Below, in pieces: positions 44,171 through 53,160 of a DNA stretch of 64,000 bases; the stretch's first letter is position 1; every line of letters begins with the position of its first letter. The DNA comes from Inhella crocodyli. Lineage in GTDB: Bacteria; Pseudomonadota; Gammaproteobacteria; Burkholderiales; Burkholderiaceae_C. Under the pieces are notes generated by a model. It was not told the origin of the DNA. It did no database searches and worked only from the letters and a program-made list of their open reading frames with translations. The stretch spans positions 310,001 to 374,000 of the forward strand of contig NZ_SACM01000004.1 of assembly GCF_004004565.1 (NCBI RefSeq), read 5' to 3'. The position numbers and the translations under genes were made by a program.

Positions 44171-44186
44171 GGGTCGCTGGCCGGGC

Positions 44187-46115
44187 TCAGGCGGTGAAGC
44201 CGCTGGGCCCGGCGTCCTTCGTCCACCAGGCGCGTGGCGCGCGCCACTCGCGCGTCCAGCCCGCCACGGCCTCGGCCGGCATGGGGTGGGCAATGCCATA
44301 GCCCTGGGCCACGTCGCAGCCCAGCCACAGCAGCGCGCTGCCGTGGGCCTCGGTCTCCACGCCCTCGGCCACCACCTCGCGCCCAAAGGCCTGGGCCAGG
44401 CCGATGACGCCTTGCAGGATGGCGAGGTCGTCGGGGTCTTCCAAAAGGTTGCGCACGAAGCTCTGGTCGATCTTGAGCTTCGCCACCGGCAGGCGCTTGA
44501 GGTAGGTGAGCGTCGAGTAACCGGTGCCAAAGTCGTCGAGCGCGAAGCAAAAACCGCGGCGCTCGCCGTCGGCCATGATGCGGCTCACGCCCAGCAGGTC
44601 TTCGAGCGCGCTCGACTCGAGCACCTCCAGCACCAGGTCGGCCGGGTTCAGGTCGGGGTACTGGCCCAGCAGGTTTTGCAGGTCGTCGATGAAGCCGGGC
44701 TGCTGCAGGTGCCGCGCGCTGATGTTCACGCTGATGGGCAGGCGAACGCCCTGGCGATGCCAGGCCGCGCGCTGCGCCACGACCGACTCCAGCACCCACT
44801 GCCCCAGGCTGCATTCCAGCGGGTGGTCGTGCACGGCCGGCAGGAACTCCGCCGGGGCCAGCAGTCCGCGCTCGGGGTGCTGCCAGCGCACCAGGGCTTC
44901 CAGGCCCACCACCTCGCCGGTGCGCAGGTTCACCTGCGGCTGGTAGTGAAGCACCATCTCGTGCCGGCCCAGGGCCTGGCGCATGCCCTCCACGCTGGCG
45001 ATGTGCCCGCGCAGCGCGCGGTCGCGCACGGCGTCGAAGACCACGTAGCGGTTCTTGCCCTGCAGCTTGGCGGCGTACATGGCCTGGTCGGCCTGGCGCA
45101 GCAGCTGGTCGCTGTCGACCTCTTCGTCCTGCGGGTAGAGCGTCACGCCCAGGCTGGCCGAGACCTGCAGGGTCAGCTCGCCCACGTCGTAGGGCAGGGA
45201 GGCGGCCCACAACAGGCGCTGCAGCAGGGGCTCGCAGGCGTGGGCGTCGGGCAGGTCTTGCAGCACGGCCACGAACTCGTCGCCGCCCAAGCGGGCCAGG
45301 GTGTCGCCTTCGCGCAGGGCCTGGTGCATGCGGTTGGCCAGGCCCACCAGCAGGCGGTCGCCCACCTCGTGGCCGTGCGCATCGTTCACGGCCTTGAAGC
45401 CGTCCAGGTCCAGGTAGACCACGGCCACGCGCAGGCCTCGGCGCGGGGCCAGGGCCAGGGCCTGGCGCAGGCGGTCGGCCAGCAGCACGCGGTTGGGCAG
45501 GCCGGTCAGGGCGTCGTAGTGGGCGGTGTGCTCCAGCCGGCGCTCTTGGTCCTTCAGGCGGGTGATGTCGCTCATCAGGCTGATGAAGTGCGTCACGCGG
45601 CCCGCGGCGTCGCGCACGGCGCTGATGGTTTGCTGGGTGGCGATGAGCGAGCCGCCCTTGTGGCGGTCCCAGACCTCGCCCTGCCACAGGCCGGTCTGCT
45701 TGAGCTCTTGCCACTGGTGCTCGAAGTAGGCCGGCGGGTGCTGACCCGAGTCCAGCAGGCGCGGCGAGTGGCCCACCAGCTCTTGCCGCGTGTAGCCGGT
45801 CAGGCGCTCGAAGGCGGCATTGACGTCCACGATGCGGCCCTGCGGGTCGGTGATCATGATGCCCTCGCGGGCGTGGGTGAACACCCCGGCTTCCAGCTGC
45901 CACTGGGCCTGCTGGCGGCGCAAGTGCGCCATGCGCTGCCACAGCCAGCGCCGGCCGCCCCAGGCGGCCACCGCGATGACCCCGCCAAGCCCCAACAAGG
46001 CCCCGACCCGCCAGGCCGGCGGCACCGGCAACACGGCCGCGACCAGGGCCAGCAGCCAAGCGCTGGCCACGAGCAGGAACGCCCCGCGCGGTCGGGTCAG
46101 GTGAACGGTCAACAA
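44187..46115 (-). CDS. membrane PAS-GGDEF-EAL protein
   Basis: A 642-residue protein with two N-terminal membrane helices (about 12-30 and 34-52), one PAS domain (about 78-195; AGVFTHAREGIMITD), GGDEF (about 200-365; intact RLGGDEF with the REGD I-site five residues before) and EAL (about 380-620; intact EALVRW and DDFGTGYSTL). Both active sites look competent, so the balance between c-di-GMP synthesis and breakdown must be set by the PAS or partners. It is a close paralogue of the protein encoded at 46260-49217 in the PAS-GGDEF-EAL part. Confidence 0.93.
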   Translation of the reverse strand: MLTVHLTRPRGAFLLVASAWLLALVAAVLPVPPAWRVGALLGLGGVIAVAAWGGRRWLWQRMAHLRRQQAQWQLEAGVFTHAREGIMITDPQGRIVDVNAAFERLTGYTRQELVGHSPRLLDSGQHPPAYFEHQWQELKQTGLWQGEVWDRHKGGSLIATQQTISAVRDAAGRVTHFISLMSDITRLKDQERRLEHTAHYDALTGLPNRVLLADRLRQALALAPRRGLRVAVVYLDLDGFKAVNDAHGHEVGDRLLVGLANRMHQALREGDTLARLGGDEFVAVLQDLPDAHACEPLLQRLLWAASLPYDVGELTLQVSASLGVTLYPQDEEVDSDQLLRQADQAMYAAKLQGKNRYVVFDAVRDRALRGHIASVEGMRQALGRHEMVLHYQPQVNLRTGEVVGLEALVRWQHPERGLLAPAEFLPAVHDHPLECSLGQWVLESVVAQRAAWHRQGVRLPISVNISARHLQQPGFIDDLQNLLGQYPDLNPADLVLEVLESSALEDLLGVSRIMADGERRGFCFALDDFGTGYSTLTYLKRLPVAKLKIDQSFVRNLLEDPDDLAILQGVIGLAQAFGREVVAEGVETEAHGSALLWLGCDVAQGYGIAHPMPAEAVAGWTREWRAPRAWWTKDAGPSGFTA

Positions 46116-46259
46116 GGGAATCCAGGGGCCCAGCGGGGGAAGGGCACAAAAGCCCGCGTTTGTAACCGGGTTACTCCCCCGCGCCGGTCAGGACTGTCCC
46201 GGGCGCCGGCCGCAGCCTTCGCCGCGCGCGAGGCGTGGTCGCCTGGGGGCGACGGCGGC

Positions 46260-49217
46260 TCAGAGCCAGCGGCTGGCCGCCACCTCGCGGGCCCGCAGCT
46301 GCGCTTGCAGCAGCTCCAGCACCCGCAGGTGGGCCGCCTGCAAGGCCTCCAGCGCCTCGGGGGCCAGGCCCTGGGGCGCCACGGCGCGCAACTGCAGCGC
46401 CTCGTGCGCCAGCAGCAGCAGGCGCGCGTGGCGCTGCAAGAAGGGCGTGCCGCCCAGCGCGTCGTCGCCCGCCGTGGCGCGCAGCCAGGACTGCGCCCAG
46501 GTTTCCTGCACGTCCAGGGCCGGGGCCAGCTCGCGCCGGCCCAGCAAGTAGAGCTCCAGGCTGCGCATCCAGGCGCCGAACTCGACCTTGGCGCGCAGCA
46601 GGTGCAGGTCCTCGCGGCGCAGCAGGGCCTGGTGGCGCCAGGCCGCCGGTGGCTCCCAGTGCTGCACCCAGGGCAGCAGCTGGTCGGCCGGCATGGGCCG
46701 CGCGATGCCGTAGCCCTGGCCGAGCGTGCAGCCCAGCTGCAGCAGCACGGCGCCGTGCTCTTCGCTCTCCACGCCCTCGGCCACCACCTCGCGGTGGAAG
46801 GCGTCGGCCAGGCCGATGACGCCGTGCAGGATGGACAGGTCGTCGGGGTCGTCCAGCATGTCGCGCACGAAGCTCTGGTCGATCTTCAACTCGGCCACCG
46901 GCAGGCGACGAAGGTAGGTCAGCGAGGAATAGCCGGTGCCGAAGTCGTCGAGCGAGAAGCGCAGGCCGCGGCGTGCGCCCTCGGCCATGGTGCGGCTCAC
47001 GCCCACCATGTCTTCAAGGGCGCTGGTTTCCAGCACCTCGAGCACCAGCTGGTTGGGGTGCAGCTGCGGGTGCCGCTGCAGGGCCTGCGCCACGTGCTCG
47101 ATGAAGTCCAGCTGCTGCAGGTGGCGCGCGCTGATGTTGACGCTCACCGACAGGCTCAGGCCGGCGTCGGTCCAGGCGGCCAGCTGGGCCAGGGCGCTGC
47201 GGATCACCCACTCGCCGATCTCGCACTCCACCGGGTGGTCGTCGACCGCCGGCAGGAACTGCCCGGGCGCCAGCAGGCCGCGCTGCGGGTGGCGCCAGCG
47301 GATCAGCGCCTCCACGCCCACCACCTGCCCGCTGCCCATGTGGACCTTGGGCTGGTAGTGCAGCACGAACTCGTTGCCCACCAGGGCCTGGCGCAGGGAT
47401 TCGACGGTGGCGCTGTGGCCGCGCAGCGCGCGGTCTTGGTCGGCGTCGAAGACCACCACGCGGTTCTTGCCCGCCACCTTGGCCTCGTACATGGCCTGGT
47501 CGGCCTGGCGCAGCAGCTGGTCGGCGTCCACGTCCTCGGCCTGCGGGTAGTGCGTCACGCCCACGCTGGCCGACACCTGCAGGTTCAGCTCGCCGACGGG
47601 CAGGGGCTGGGCGGCGGCGCGCAGCAGGCGGCCGACCAGGGGCTGGCTGGCGTTGGTGTCGGCCAGGTCGGGCAGCACGACGACGAACTCGTCGCCGCCC
47701 AGGCGGGCCAGGGTGTCGCCCTCGCGCAGGGTCTGCTGCAGGCGGCTGGCCAGGGCCACCAGCAGGCGGTCGCCGGCCTCGTGGCCGTGCAGGTCGTTCA
47801 CGGCCTTGAAGCCGTCCAGGTCCAGGTAGGCCACGGCCACCACCTGGCCACGGCGTGGGGCTTGGGCCATGGCCTGCTTCAGGCGGTCGCCCAGCAGCAC
47901 GCGGTTGGGCAGGCCGGTCAGCGCGTCGTAGTGCGCGATGTGGGCCAGGCGCTGCTCCTGCTCTTTGAGGCGCGTGATGTCGTTCATCAGCGTCACGTAG
48001 TGCGTGATCTCGCCCTGCTCGTCGCGCACGGCGCTGATGGTCTCCAGCACCACGAACACGCTGCCGTCCTTGGCCCGGTCGTGCACCTCGCCGTGCCACT
48101 GCCCGTCGCGCCGCAGGTGCTCCCACATCGCGTCGAAAAACGCCGGCTCGTGGTGCCCCGAATCGAGCAGGCGGGGCGAGCGGCCGAGCAGCTCGTCGCG
48201 CCGGTAGCCGGTCAGGCGCAAGAAGGCCTCGTTCACGTCCACGATCAGGCCCTGGGCGTCGGTGATCATGATGCCCTCGCGGGCGTGCGTGAACACGCCC
48301 GCGGCCAGCTTCAGCTGGGCCTGGGCACGGCGCTGCTGGGTGGCCAGCTGGCGCAGCTGCTCGCCGGTGCGGTTCAGGCGGGCGAGCACGCTTTCGGGCG
48401 GCGTGTTCTCGGGCAAGGGCGGCAGCTCGAAGTCGCCCCGGCCCAGGCGGCCGATGCGCGCGTGCAATTCGCTGGCGGGGCCGCCGAGCAAGGCGCGCAG
48501 CGTGCGGCGCGTGCGCAGCACCAGCAGCACCACCAAGGCCGCCAGCGCGACCACCACCAAGCGGCCCCACAGGGCATGGCGCGCGGCCGTCTCGACCGCC
48601 GCGTGGGTTCGGGCGTCCATGGATTGGTACACCGCGTCGATGGGCCCCATGATGGCGGCCTTCAGGCGGTGGTAGCCCTCGTCGTGCAGCATGCCCCGCG
48701 CCCGCTCGCGGGTGCTGCCATCGCCCGGGGCCGCGCCCTGCACCAAGGCCATGGCTTGCTGCTCCAACTGCGCCAGGGCGTCCGATTCGCCCTTGGCGCG
48801 CGCCAGCGCTTGGAATTCTTCGGCCGTGAGACCGGCCTCGCGCAGCAGGTCCATCAGGGGCACCGCCGGGCCGTGCACCTCCGTGCGGGCCACCCGGCCG
48901 CCCAGCACCAGGTCCCAGTAGATCTGCCCGTAGCGGGCCGGTCGGGGCAGGCGGCCGTCGCGGATGGCGACGATGTCGTCGAAGGCCTCGCGGTAGCGGG
49001 CGTCGCCGGTGACGACGTAGGTGCGGGCCATGCGGGTCAGGTCGTCGGACGACTGGCGCAGCTCGTCCGCCAACATGAAGGCCCGGTGCCGGGCGTCGTT
49101 CGCGGCGTCGACGCGCTTTTCCAGCCACACGTAGCCCACGAAAGCCAGCACCAAGGCCAGCAGTGCGGCGATGGTGCGTCCGACTTGGCGGGAATAGGGC
49201 TTGGCGTTGGCGTCCAT
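46260..49217 (-). CDS. membrane sensor PAS-GGDEF-EAL protein with C-terminal CZB-like tail
   Basis: A 985-residue protein. TM1 about 14-33, a periplasmic helical sensor (34-215), TM2 about 220-240, a HAMP-like linker, PAS (about 305-420), GGDEF (about 425-590; intact, I-site REGD present), EAL (about 600-845; VEALIRW, DDFGTGYSSL intact). A 120-residue helical tail resembles a chemoreceptor zinc-binding (CZB) domain, but the usual first His and the Cys are replaced. ATG 49217 is preferred to upstream non-coding frame. It lies upstream of the paralogue at 44187, same strand. Confidence 0.93.
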   Translation of the reverse strand: MDANAKPYSRQVGRTIAALLALVLAFVGYVWLEKRVDAANDARHRAFMLADELRQSSDDLTRMARTYVVTGDARYREAFDDIVAIRDGRLPRPARYGQIYWDLVLGGRVARTEVHGPAVPLMDLLREAGLTAEEFQALARAKGESDALAQLEQQAMALVQGAAPGDGSTRERARGMLHDEGYHRLKAAIMGPIDAVYQSMDARTHAAVETAARHALWGRLVVVALAALVVLLVLRTRRTLRALLGGPASELHARIGRLGRGDFELPPLPENTPPESVLARLNRTGEQLRQLATQQRRAQAQLKLAAGVFTHAREGIMITDAQGLIVDVNEAFLRLTGYRRDELLGRSPRLLDSGHHEPAFFDAMWEHLRRDGQWHGEVHDRAKDGSVFVVLETISAVRDEQGEITHYVTLMNDITRLKEQEQRLAHIAHYDALTGLPNRVLLGDRLKQAMAQAPRRGQVVAVAYLDLDGFKAVNDLHGHEAGDRLLVALASRLQQTLREGDTLARLGGDEFVVVLPDLADTNASQPLVGRLLRAAAQPLPVGELNLQVSASVGVTHYPQAEDVDADQLLRQADQAMYEAKVAGKNRVVVFDADQDRALRGHSATVESLRQALVGNEFVLHYQPKVHMGSGQVVGVEALIRWRHPQRGLLAPGQFLPAVDDHPVECEIGEWVIRSALAQLAAWTDAGLSLSVSVNISARHLQQLDFIEHVAQALQRHPQLHPNQLVLEVLETSALEDMVGVSRTMAEGARRGLRFSLDDFGTGYSSLTYLRRLPVAELKIDQSFVRDMLDDPDDLSILHGVIGLADAFHREVVAEGVESEEHGAVLLQLGCTLGQGYGIARPMPADQLLPWVQHWEPPAAWRHQALLRREDLHLLRAKVEFGAWMRSLELYLLGRRELAPALDVQETWAQSWLRATAGDDALGGTPFLQRHARLLLLAHEALQLRAVAPQGLAPEALEALQAAHLRVLELLQAQLRAREVAASRWL

Positions 49218-49383
49218 GGGCAGAGGTCGGGGCCGGCTGGGCGGTCCACTCGCCTTTGTACCCGTTGCGTCCCGCAGGGGGCCAGGGCGCGCTGTGAAGG
49301 AGTTGGCGCCCGTCCACAACGCCCCGCGGGCAGCGGGATCACCCGGAGGCGTTTGTTACAAAACGTCCCACCACAATCCGCCC

Positions 49384-49599
49384 ATGCGCTTTTTCTACTG
49401 GACCATGGCCCTGTTGATCGTCGGCACCTTCGTGCCGGCGGCCTTTTACTTCGTCCTGTTCGTGTTCACGGGCGAAGGCGGGTGCCTGGACCGGGCCAAG
49501 GCCCTGTGGAACTACACGCGCGTGTTCACGCTGGCCAGCCTGAACATCCTGATCTGGGGCCACGTCATCGTGGGCCTCTGGCAGATCTTCTTCCGCTGA
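49384..49599 (+). CDS. small two-helix membrane protein
   Basis: A 71-residue protein with two hydrophobic helices (residues 4-28 and 48-69). A Cys- and Gly-containing loop (TGEGGCLDRAKALWNYTRVF) lies between them, and the protein ends WQIFFR. No family is recognised. It is divergent from the large GGDEF-EAL gene (166 bp) and convergent with the oxidoreductase operon (three bases between stops). Candidate for a small accessory subunit, but with no partner evident. Confidence 0.75.
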   Translation: MRFFYWTMALLIVGTFVPAAFYFVLFVFTGEGGCLDRAKALWNYTRVFTLASLNILIWGHVIVGLWQIFFR

Positions 49600-49602
49600 G
49601 GC

Positions 49603-50649
49603 TCAGCGCAGCGACGCGTTCAGCCTCGCCAAGGCCTCGGTGCCCGGGCACAGCGCAGCCTCGTCCAAGCGGTTCAGCGCGCCCGCGGGCAGCTTCATTT
49701 GCTGGTGCAGGGTGCGCGGCTCGGGGTTCACGTAGATCAGGCCCGTGGGCAGCTCGCCCTGGGCCTGCAGGCGTTGCACGGTGGTCATGGCGCTCAGGCG
49801 GTCGCGCGGGTCGTGGTCGGCTTGCAGCTTGCGCAGGCGCAGCAGGCTGCCGTCGGCCTGGGGCACGTCCATCACCGCCGCGTCGCCCGTGGGGGCCTCG
49901 GCCAGGTCGATGAAGTCGATGCGGTTGAGCGCGGCGTTGTGCTCGCGCACGTGGTCGTAGCTGCGCGTGCTGCCGGCGTGGTTGTTGAAGGCCACGCAGG
50001 GGCTCACCACGTCGATGAAGGCGGCGCCGCCATGCTGCAGGGCGCCCTGGATGAGGGGCACCAGCTGCGCCTTGTCGCCGCTGAAGCCGCGCGCCACGTA
50101 GCTGGCGCCCAGCTGCAGGGCCAGGCTCACCAGGTCGATGGCCACGTCGGTGTTGGTCGCGCCCTTTTTGCTGCGGCTGCCGGCGTCGGCCGTGGGGCTG
50201 AACTGGCCCTTGGTGAGCCCGTACACGCCGTTGTTCTCGACGAGGTAGACCATGGGCACACCGCGGCGCATGGCGTGCGCGAACTGCCCCAGGCCGATGG
50301 AGGCGGAGTCGCCATCGCCGCTGACGCCCAGGTACAGCAGCTCGCGGTTGGCCAGGCTGGCGCCGGTGAGCACGCTGGGCATGCGCCCGTGCACGCTGTT
50401 CAGGCCGTGGCTGGCGCTCAGGAAGTAGTCGGGCGTCTTGCTGCTGCAGCCGATGCCGCTCATCTTGGCCACGCGGTGCGGCTCGATGTCCAGCTGCCAG
50501 CAGGCTTGGATGATGGCGGCACTGATGCTGTCGTGCCCGCAGCCGGCGCACAGGGTGCTGATGCGGCCCTCGTAGTCGCGCCGCGTGTAGCCCACCTTGT
50601 TCTTGGTGAGCGTGGGGTGGTGCAGGCTGGGCTTGGCGATGTAGGTCAT
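49603..50649 (-). CDS. 2-oxoacid:acceptor oxidoreductase beta subunit
   Basis: A 348-residue thiamine diphosphate-binding subunit of a ferredoxin-type 2-oxoacid oxidoreductase. Cysteines for a proximal [4Fe-4S] cluster are in TLCAGCGHDS (C34, C37), GIGCSS (C68) and VSPC. The ThDP/Mg motif starts GDGDSASIG (111-119). It oxidises a 2-oxoacid plus CoA and passes electrons to ferredoxin or a flavoprotein. The substrate (2-oxoglutarate, branched-chain or other) cannot be told. It overlaps the alpha subunit gene by four bases. Confidence 0.92.
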   Translation of the reverse strand: MTYIAKPSLHHPTLTKNKVGYTRRDYEGRISTLCAGCGHDSISAAIIQACWQLDIEPHRVAKMSGIGCSSKTPDYFLSASHGLNSVHGRMPSVLTGASLANRELLYLGVSGDGDSASIGLGQFAHAMRRGVPMVYLVENNGVYGLTKGQFSPTADAGSRSKKGATNTDVAIDLVSLALQLGASYVARGFSGDKAQLVPLIQGALQHGGAAFIDVVSPCVAFNNHAGSTRSYDHVREHNAALNRIDFIDLAEAPTGDAAVMDVPQADGSLLRLRKLQADHDPRDRLSAMTTVQRLQAQGELPTGLIYVNPEPRTLHQQMKLPAGALNRLDEAALCPGTEALARLNASLR

Positions 50650-52475
50650 GCGGGGCTCCCAACGGCGGCTTGTTGGACCGATTGGGTGATGGCGTCGCGG
50701 ATGAAGCGCGCGGTGATCGGCGTGCCGTCGAAGTGCAGCAGCTTGCGCAGCTTCTTGGGGTCGACTTCGAGCTGGTTCACCAGCAGGGTGCGCAGCTGGC
50801 CGTCGCGGTTTTGCTCGACGACGAAGACCGTGTCGTGCGCGTCGATGAACTCGCCCACCGAGGCGGCGAAGGGGAAGGCGCGCACGCGCAGCGCGTCCAG
50901 GTGCACGCCGGCCTGCGCGAGCTCGTGCAGGGCCTCGTCCATGGCCGGGGCAGTGCTGCCGAAGTAGACGACGCCCAGGCGCGTGCCTTGGGCGGCGGCG
51001 CGCACGGCGGGCTGCGGCGCCAGCTGCGCGGCCGTGCGCATCTTGCGCTGCAGGCGGTCGGCGATGTAGCGGTAGTCGTCGCCGCGCTCGCTGTACACGG
51101 CCAGCGCGTTGTGCGTGCTGCCGCGCGTGAAGTACGCGCCCTTGCTGGGGTGCGTGCCGGGCAGGGTGCGCCAAGCCAGCGCGTCGCCGTCCACGTCCTT
51201 GTAGCGCTCGAGCTTGCGCCCGGCATCCAAATCCTCGCGGGTCAGCACCTTCCCCCGGTCGTAGCGGCGCGCGTCGTCCCAGTGGAAGGGGCGGCACAGG
51301 CGTTGGTTCATGCCGATGTCGAGCTCGCTCATCACGATCACCGGCGTTTGCAGGCGGTCGGCCAGGTCCAAGGCGGTGGCGGCGAACTCGAACAGCTCGG
51401 CCGGGTCTTCGGGGAAGAGCAGCACGTGCTGCGTGTCGCCGTGGCTGGCGTAGGCGCAGGCCAGCAGGTCGGCCTGCTGCGTGCGCGTGGGCATGCCGGT
51501 GCTGGGCCCGCCACGCTGCACGTTGACGATGGTCAGCGGCACCTCGGCGAAGTAAGCGAAGCCCAGGAACTCCTGCATCAGGCTGATGCCGGGGCCGCTG
51601 GTGGCGGTGAAGGCGCGCGCGCCGTTCCATCCCGCGCCCAGGATCATGCCGATGGCGGCGATCTCGTCCTCGGCCTGCACGATGGCGGCCTTGACCTCGC
51701 CCGTCTCGGGGTCGGTGCGGAACTGCTTGCAGTAGGCCTGGAAGGCCTCGGCCACCGAGGTGGACGGCGTGATCGGGTACCAGGCGCACACGGTGGCGCC
51801 GCCGTAGACCATGCCGAGCGCCGTCGCCGCATTGCCCTCGACAAAAATGCGGTCGCCCACGGCGTTGGCGCGTTGCACGCGCAGGCCCAAGCCTTGCTGC
51901 GCGAGGTGCTCGCGCGCGAAGGCCGCGCCCGCGCGCAGCGCCTGCACGTTGCTGTCCAGCAGCTTCTCTTTGCCCTTGTACTGCTCGGCGAACAGGGTTT
52001 CGATGACGGGCAGCTCGACCTGCATCAGCTCGGCCAGCGCGCCCAGCACGAGGATGTTCTTGAACAGCGTGCGCTGGCGCGGGTCCTCGTAGCTGGCGTT
52101 GCAGATCGCCGTGGCCGGCATGCCGATGGCGGTGATGTCGTCGCGCAAGCTGCCCGGTGGCAAGGGCTTGGTGCTGTCGTAGAACAGGTAACCGCCCGGG
52201 TCGAGTTCGGCCACGTCGGCGTCCCAGGTCTGCGGGTTCATGGCCACCATCAGATCGATGCCGCCGCGGCGCCCCAGCCAGCCCTGCTCGCACACGCGCA
52301 GCTCGTACCAGGTGGGCATGCCTTGGATGTTGCTCGGGAAGATGTTGCGGGGGCTGACCGGCACGCCCATGCGCAAGATGGCGCGCGCCAACAGTTCGTT
52401 GGCGCTGGCGCTGCCGCTGCCATTGACGTTGGCGAACTTGATGACGAAGTCGTTGGTGGATTCGATGCGGCTCAT
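50646..52475 (-). CDS. 2-oxoacid:acceptor oxidoreductase alpha subunit (gamma-alpha fusion)
   Basis: A 609-residue fusion. The gamma domain comes first (residues about 10-200; GSGSASANELLARAILRMG near the start), then the alpha pyrimidine-binding domain (about 205-420; YPITPSTSVAE and TSGPGISLMQEFLGFA) and the transketolase C-like domain (to 609). ATG 52475 is preceded by AAAGGAA. This gamma-alpha fused form with a separate beta gene is the KorAB/OFOR arrangement. A large inverted repeat separates it from the flavoprotein gene upstream in the same direction. Confidence 0.92.
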   Translation of the reverse strand: MSRIESTNDFVIKFANVNGSGSASANELLARAILRMGVPVSPRNIFPSNIQGMPTWYELRVCEQGWLGRRGGIDLMVAMNPQTWDADVAELDPGGYLFYDSTKPLPPGSLRDDITAIGMPATAICNASYEDPRQRTLFKNILVLGALAELMQVELPVIETLFAEQYKGKEKLLDSNVQALRAGAAFAREHLAQQGLGLRVQRANAVGDRIFVEGNAATALGMVYGGATVCAWYPITPSTSVAEAFQAYCKQFRTDPETGEVKAAIVQAEDEIAAIGMILGAGWNGARAFTATSGPGISLMQEFLGFAYFAEVPLTIVNVQRGGPSTGMPTRTQQADLLACAYASHGDTQHVLLFPEDPAELFEFAATALDLADRLQTPVIVMSELDIGMNQRLCRPFHWDDARRYDRGKVLTREDLDAGRKLERYKDVDGDALAWRTLPGTHPSKGAYFTRGSTHNALAVYSERGDDYRYIADRLQRKMRTAAQLAPQPAVRAAAQGTRLGVVYFGSTAPAMDEALHELAQAGVHLDALRVRAFPFAASVGEFIDAHDTVFVVEQNRDGQLRTLLVNQLEVDPKKLRKLLHFDGTPITARFIRDAITQSVQQAAVGSPA

Positions 52476-52545
52476 CGTTGGATTTCCTTTGCGTGAGTGC
52501 GCGGAGCGACTGCGCGTCCAGGGTCGCTTGGGCGCGTGCCTCGGG

Positions 52546-53139
52546 GCAGCCCGCAGGCGCTGTCCGCCCTGCACCCGGAGTTCCTTTTGTCTTGCCAAAA
52601 GGAACCAAAAGCGCCGCCCCGGCTCCAGCGCCCCAGCCTGCGGCTGGGGTTCCCTGCGCTGCTCGTTCCGGGGGGCTGCGGGATTGAACTCCCTGCGCTC
52701 ACTGCGTTCGCTCCGGTCAGACAGCAATCCCGGGTCAGTGCTTGAAGCGCGCTGCGCGCGCGCCCCCCTGCACTGCGCTGCTCGGCGCCTACGAACGGGG
52801 CAACAGCCGGAACAGCCGAATACCGAACAGCCCGGACTTCAACCTTTGGCGCCGCTTCTCGGCTGTTGGCTGCTGGGCTGTTCGCCCCGTTTGACGAGCC
52901 GAGCAGCGCAGCCGAGTCCGGCGCGCGCGCCAGCGCGCTTCGTGCACTGACTCCGCCCGACTGTCTGACCGGAGCGAACGCAGTGAGCGCAGGGAGTTTC
53001 GGGCGGGCCGGGCTTGGCGAGCAGCACAGGGCACCCCCGCCAACGGCGGGGGCGAAGGCTGCCGGGGCGGGCGCTTTTCCCCCCTTTTGGCAAGACAAAA
53101 GGGGGTCGGGGTGCAGGGGCGAAGCGCCCTGCGGGCTGC
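52546..53139. repeat. large inverted repeat made of two structured repeat units
   Basis: Two roughly 295-bp units lie head-to-head in the 685-bp gap between the flavoprotein and the alpha-subunit gene. The central 38 bp match perfectly (52687-52724 versus the reverse complement of 52961-52998). So do 20-bp blocks at 52583-52602 and 53083-53102, and the outer ends 52546-52557 and 53128-53139. Each unit has two internal hairpins: 10-6-10 (52580-52605; 53080-53105) and 8-3-8 (52631-52649; 53034-53052). Stem bases differ between units but pairing is kept. No gene is present; open frames here are repeat-derived. Confidence 0.85.
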
Positions 53140-53160
53140 ACCTCTGGTGCGCCCACCCGC

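Noticed and set aside
44286-49913. A stop-free + strand frame of 1,875 codons
   Set aside because: It is antisense to two well-supported GGDEF-EAL genes; long antisense frames are expected from GC-rich codon bias. Composition is low-complexity (Gly/His/Gln/Ala) with no motifs.
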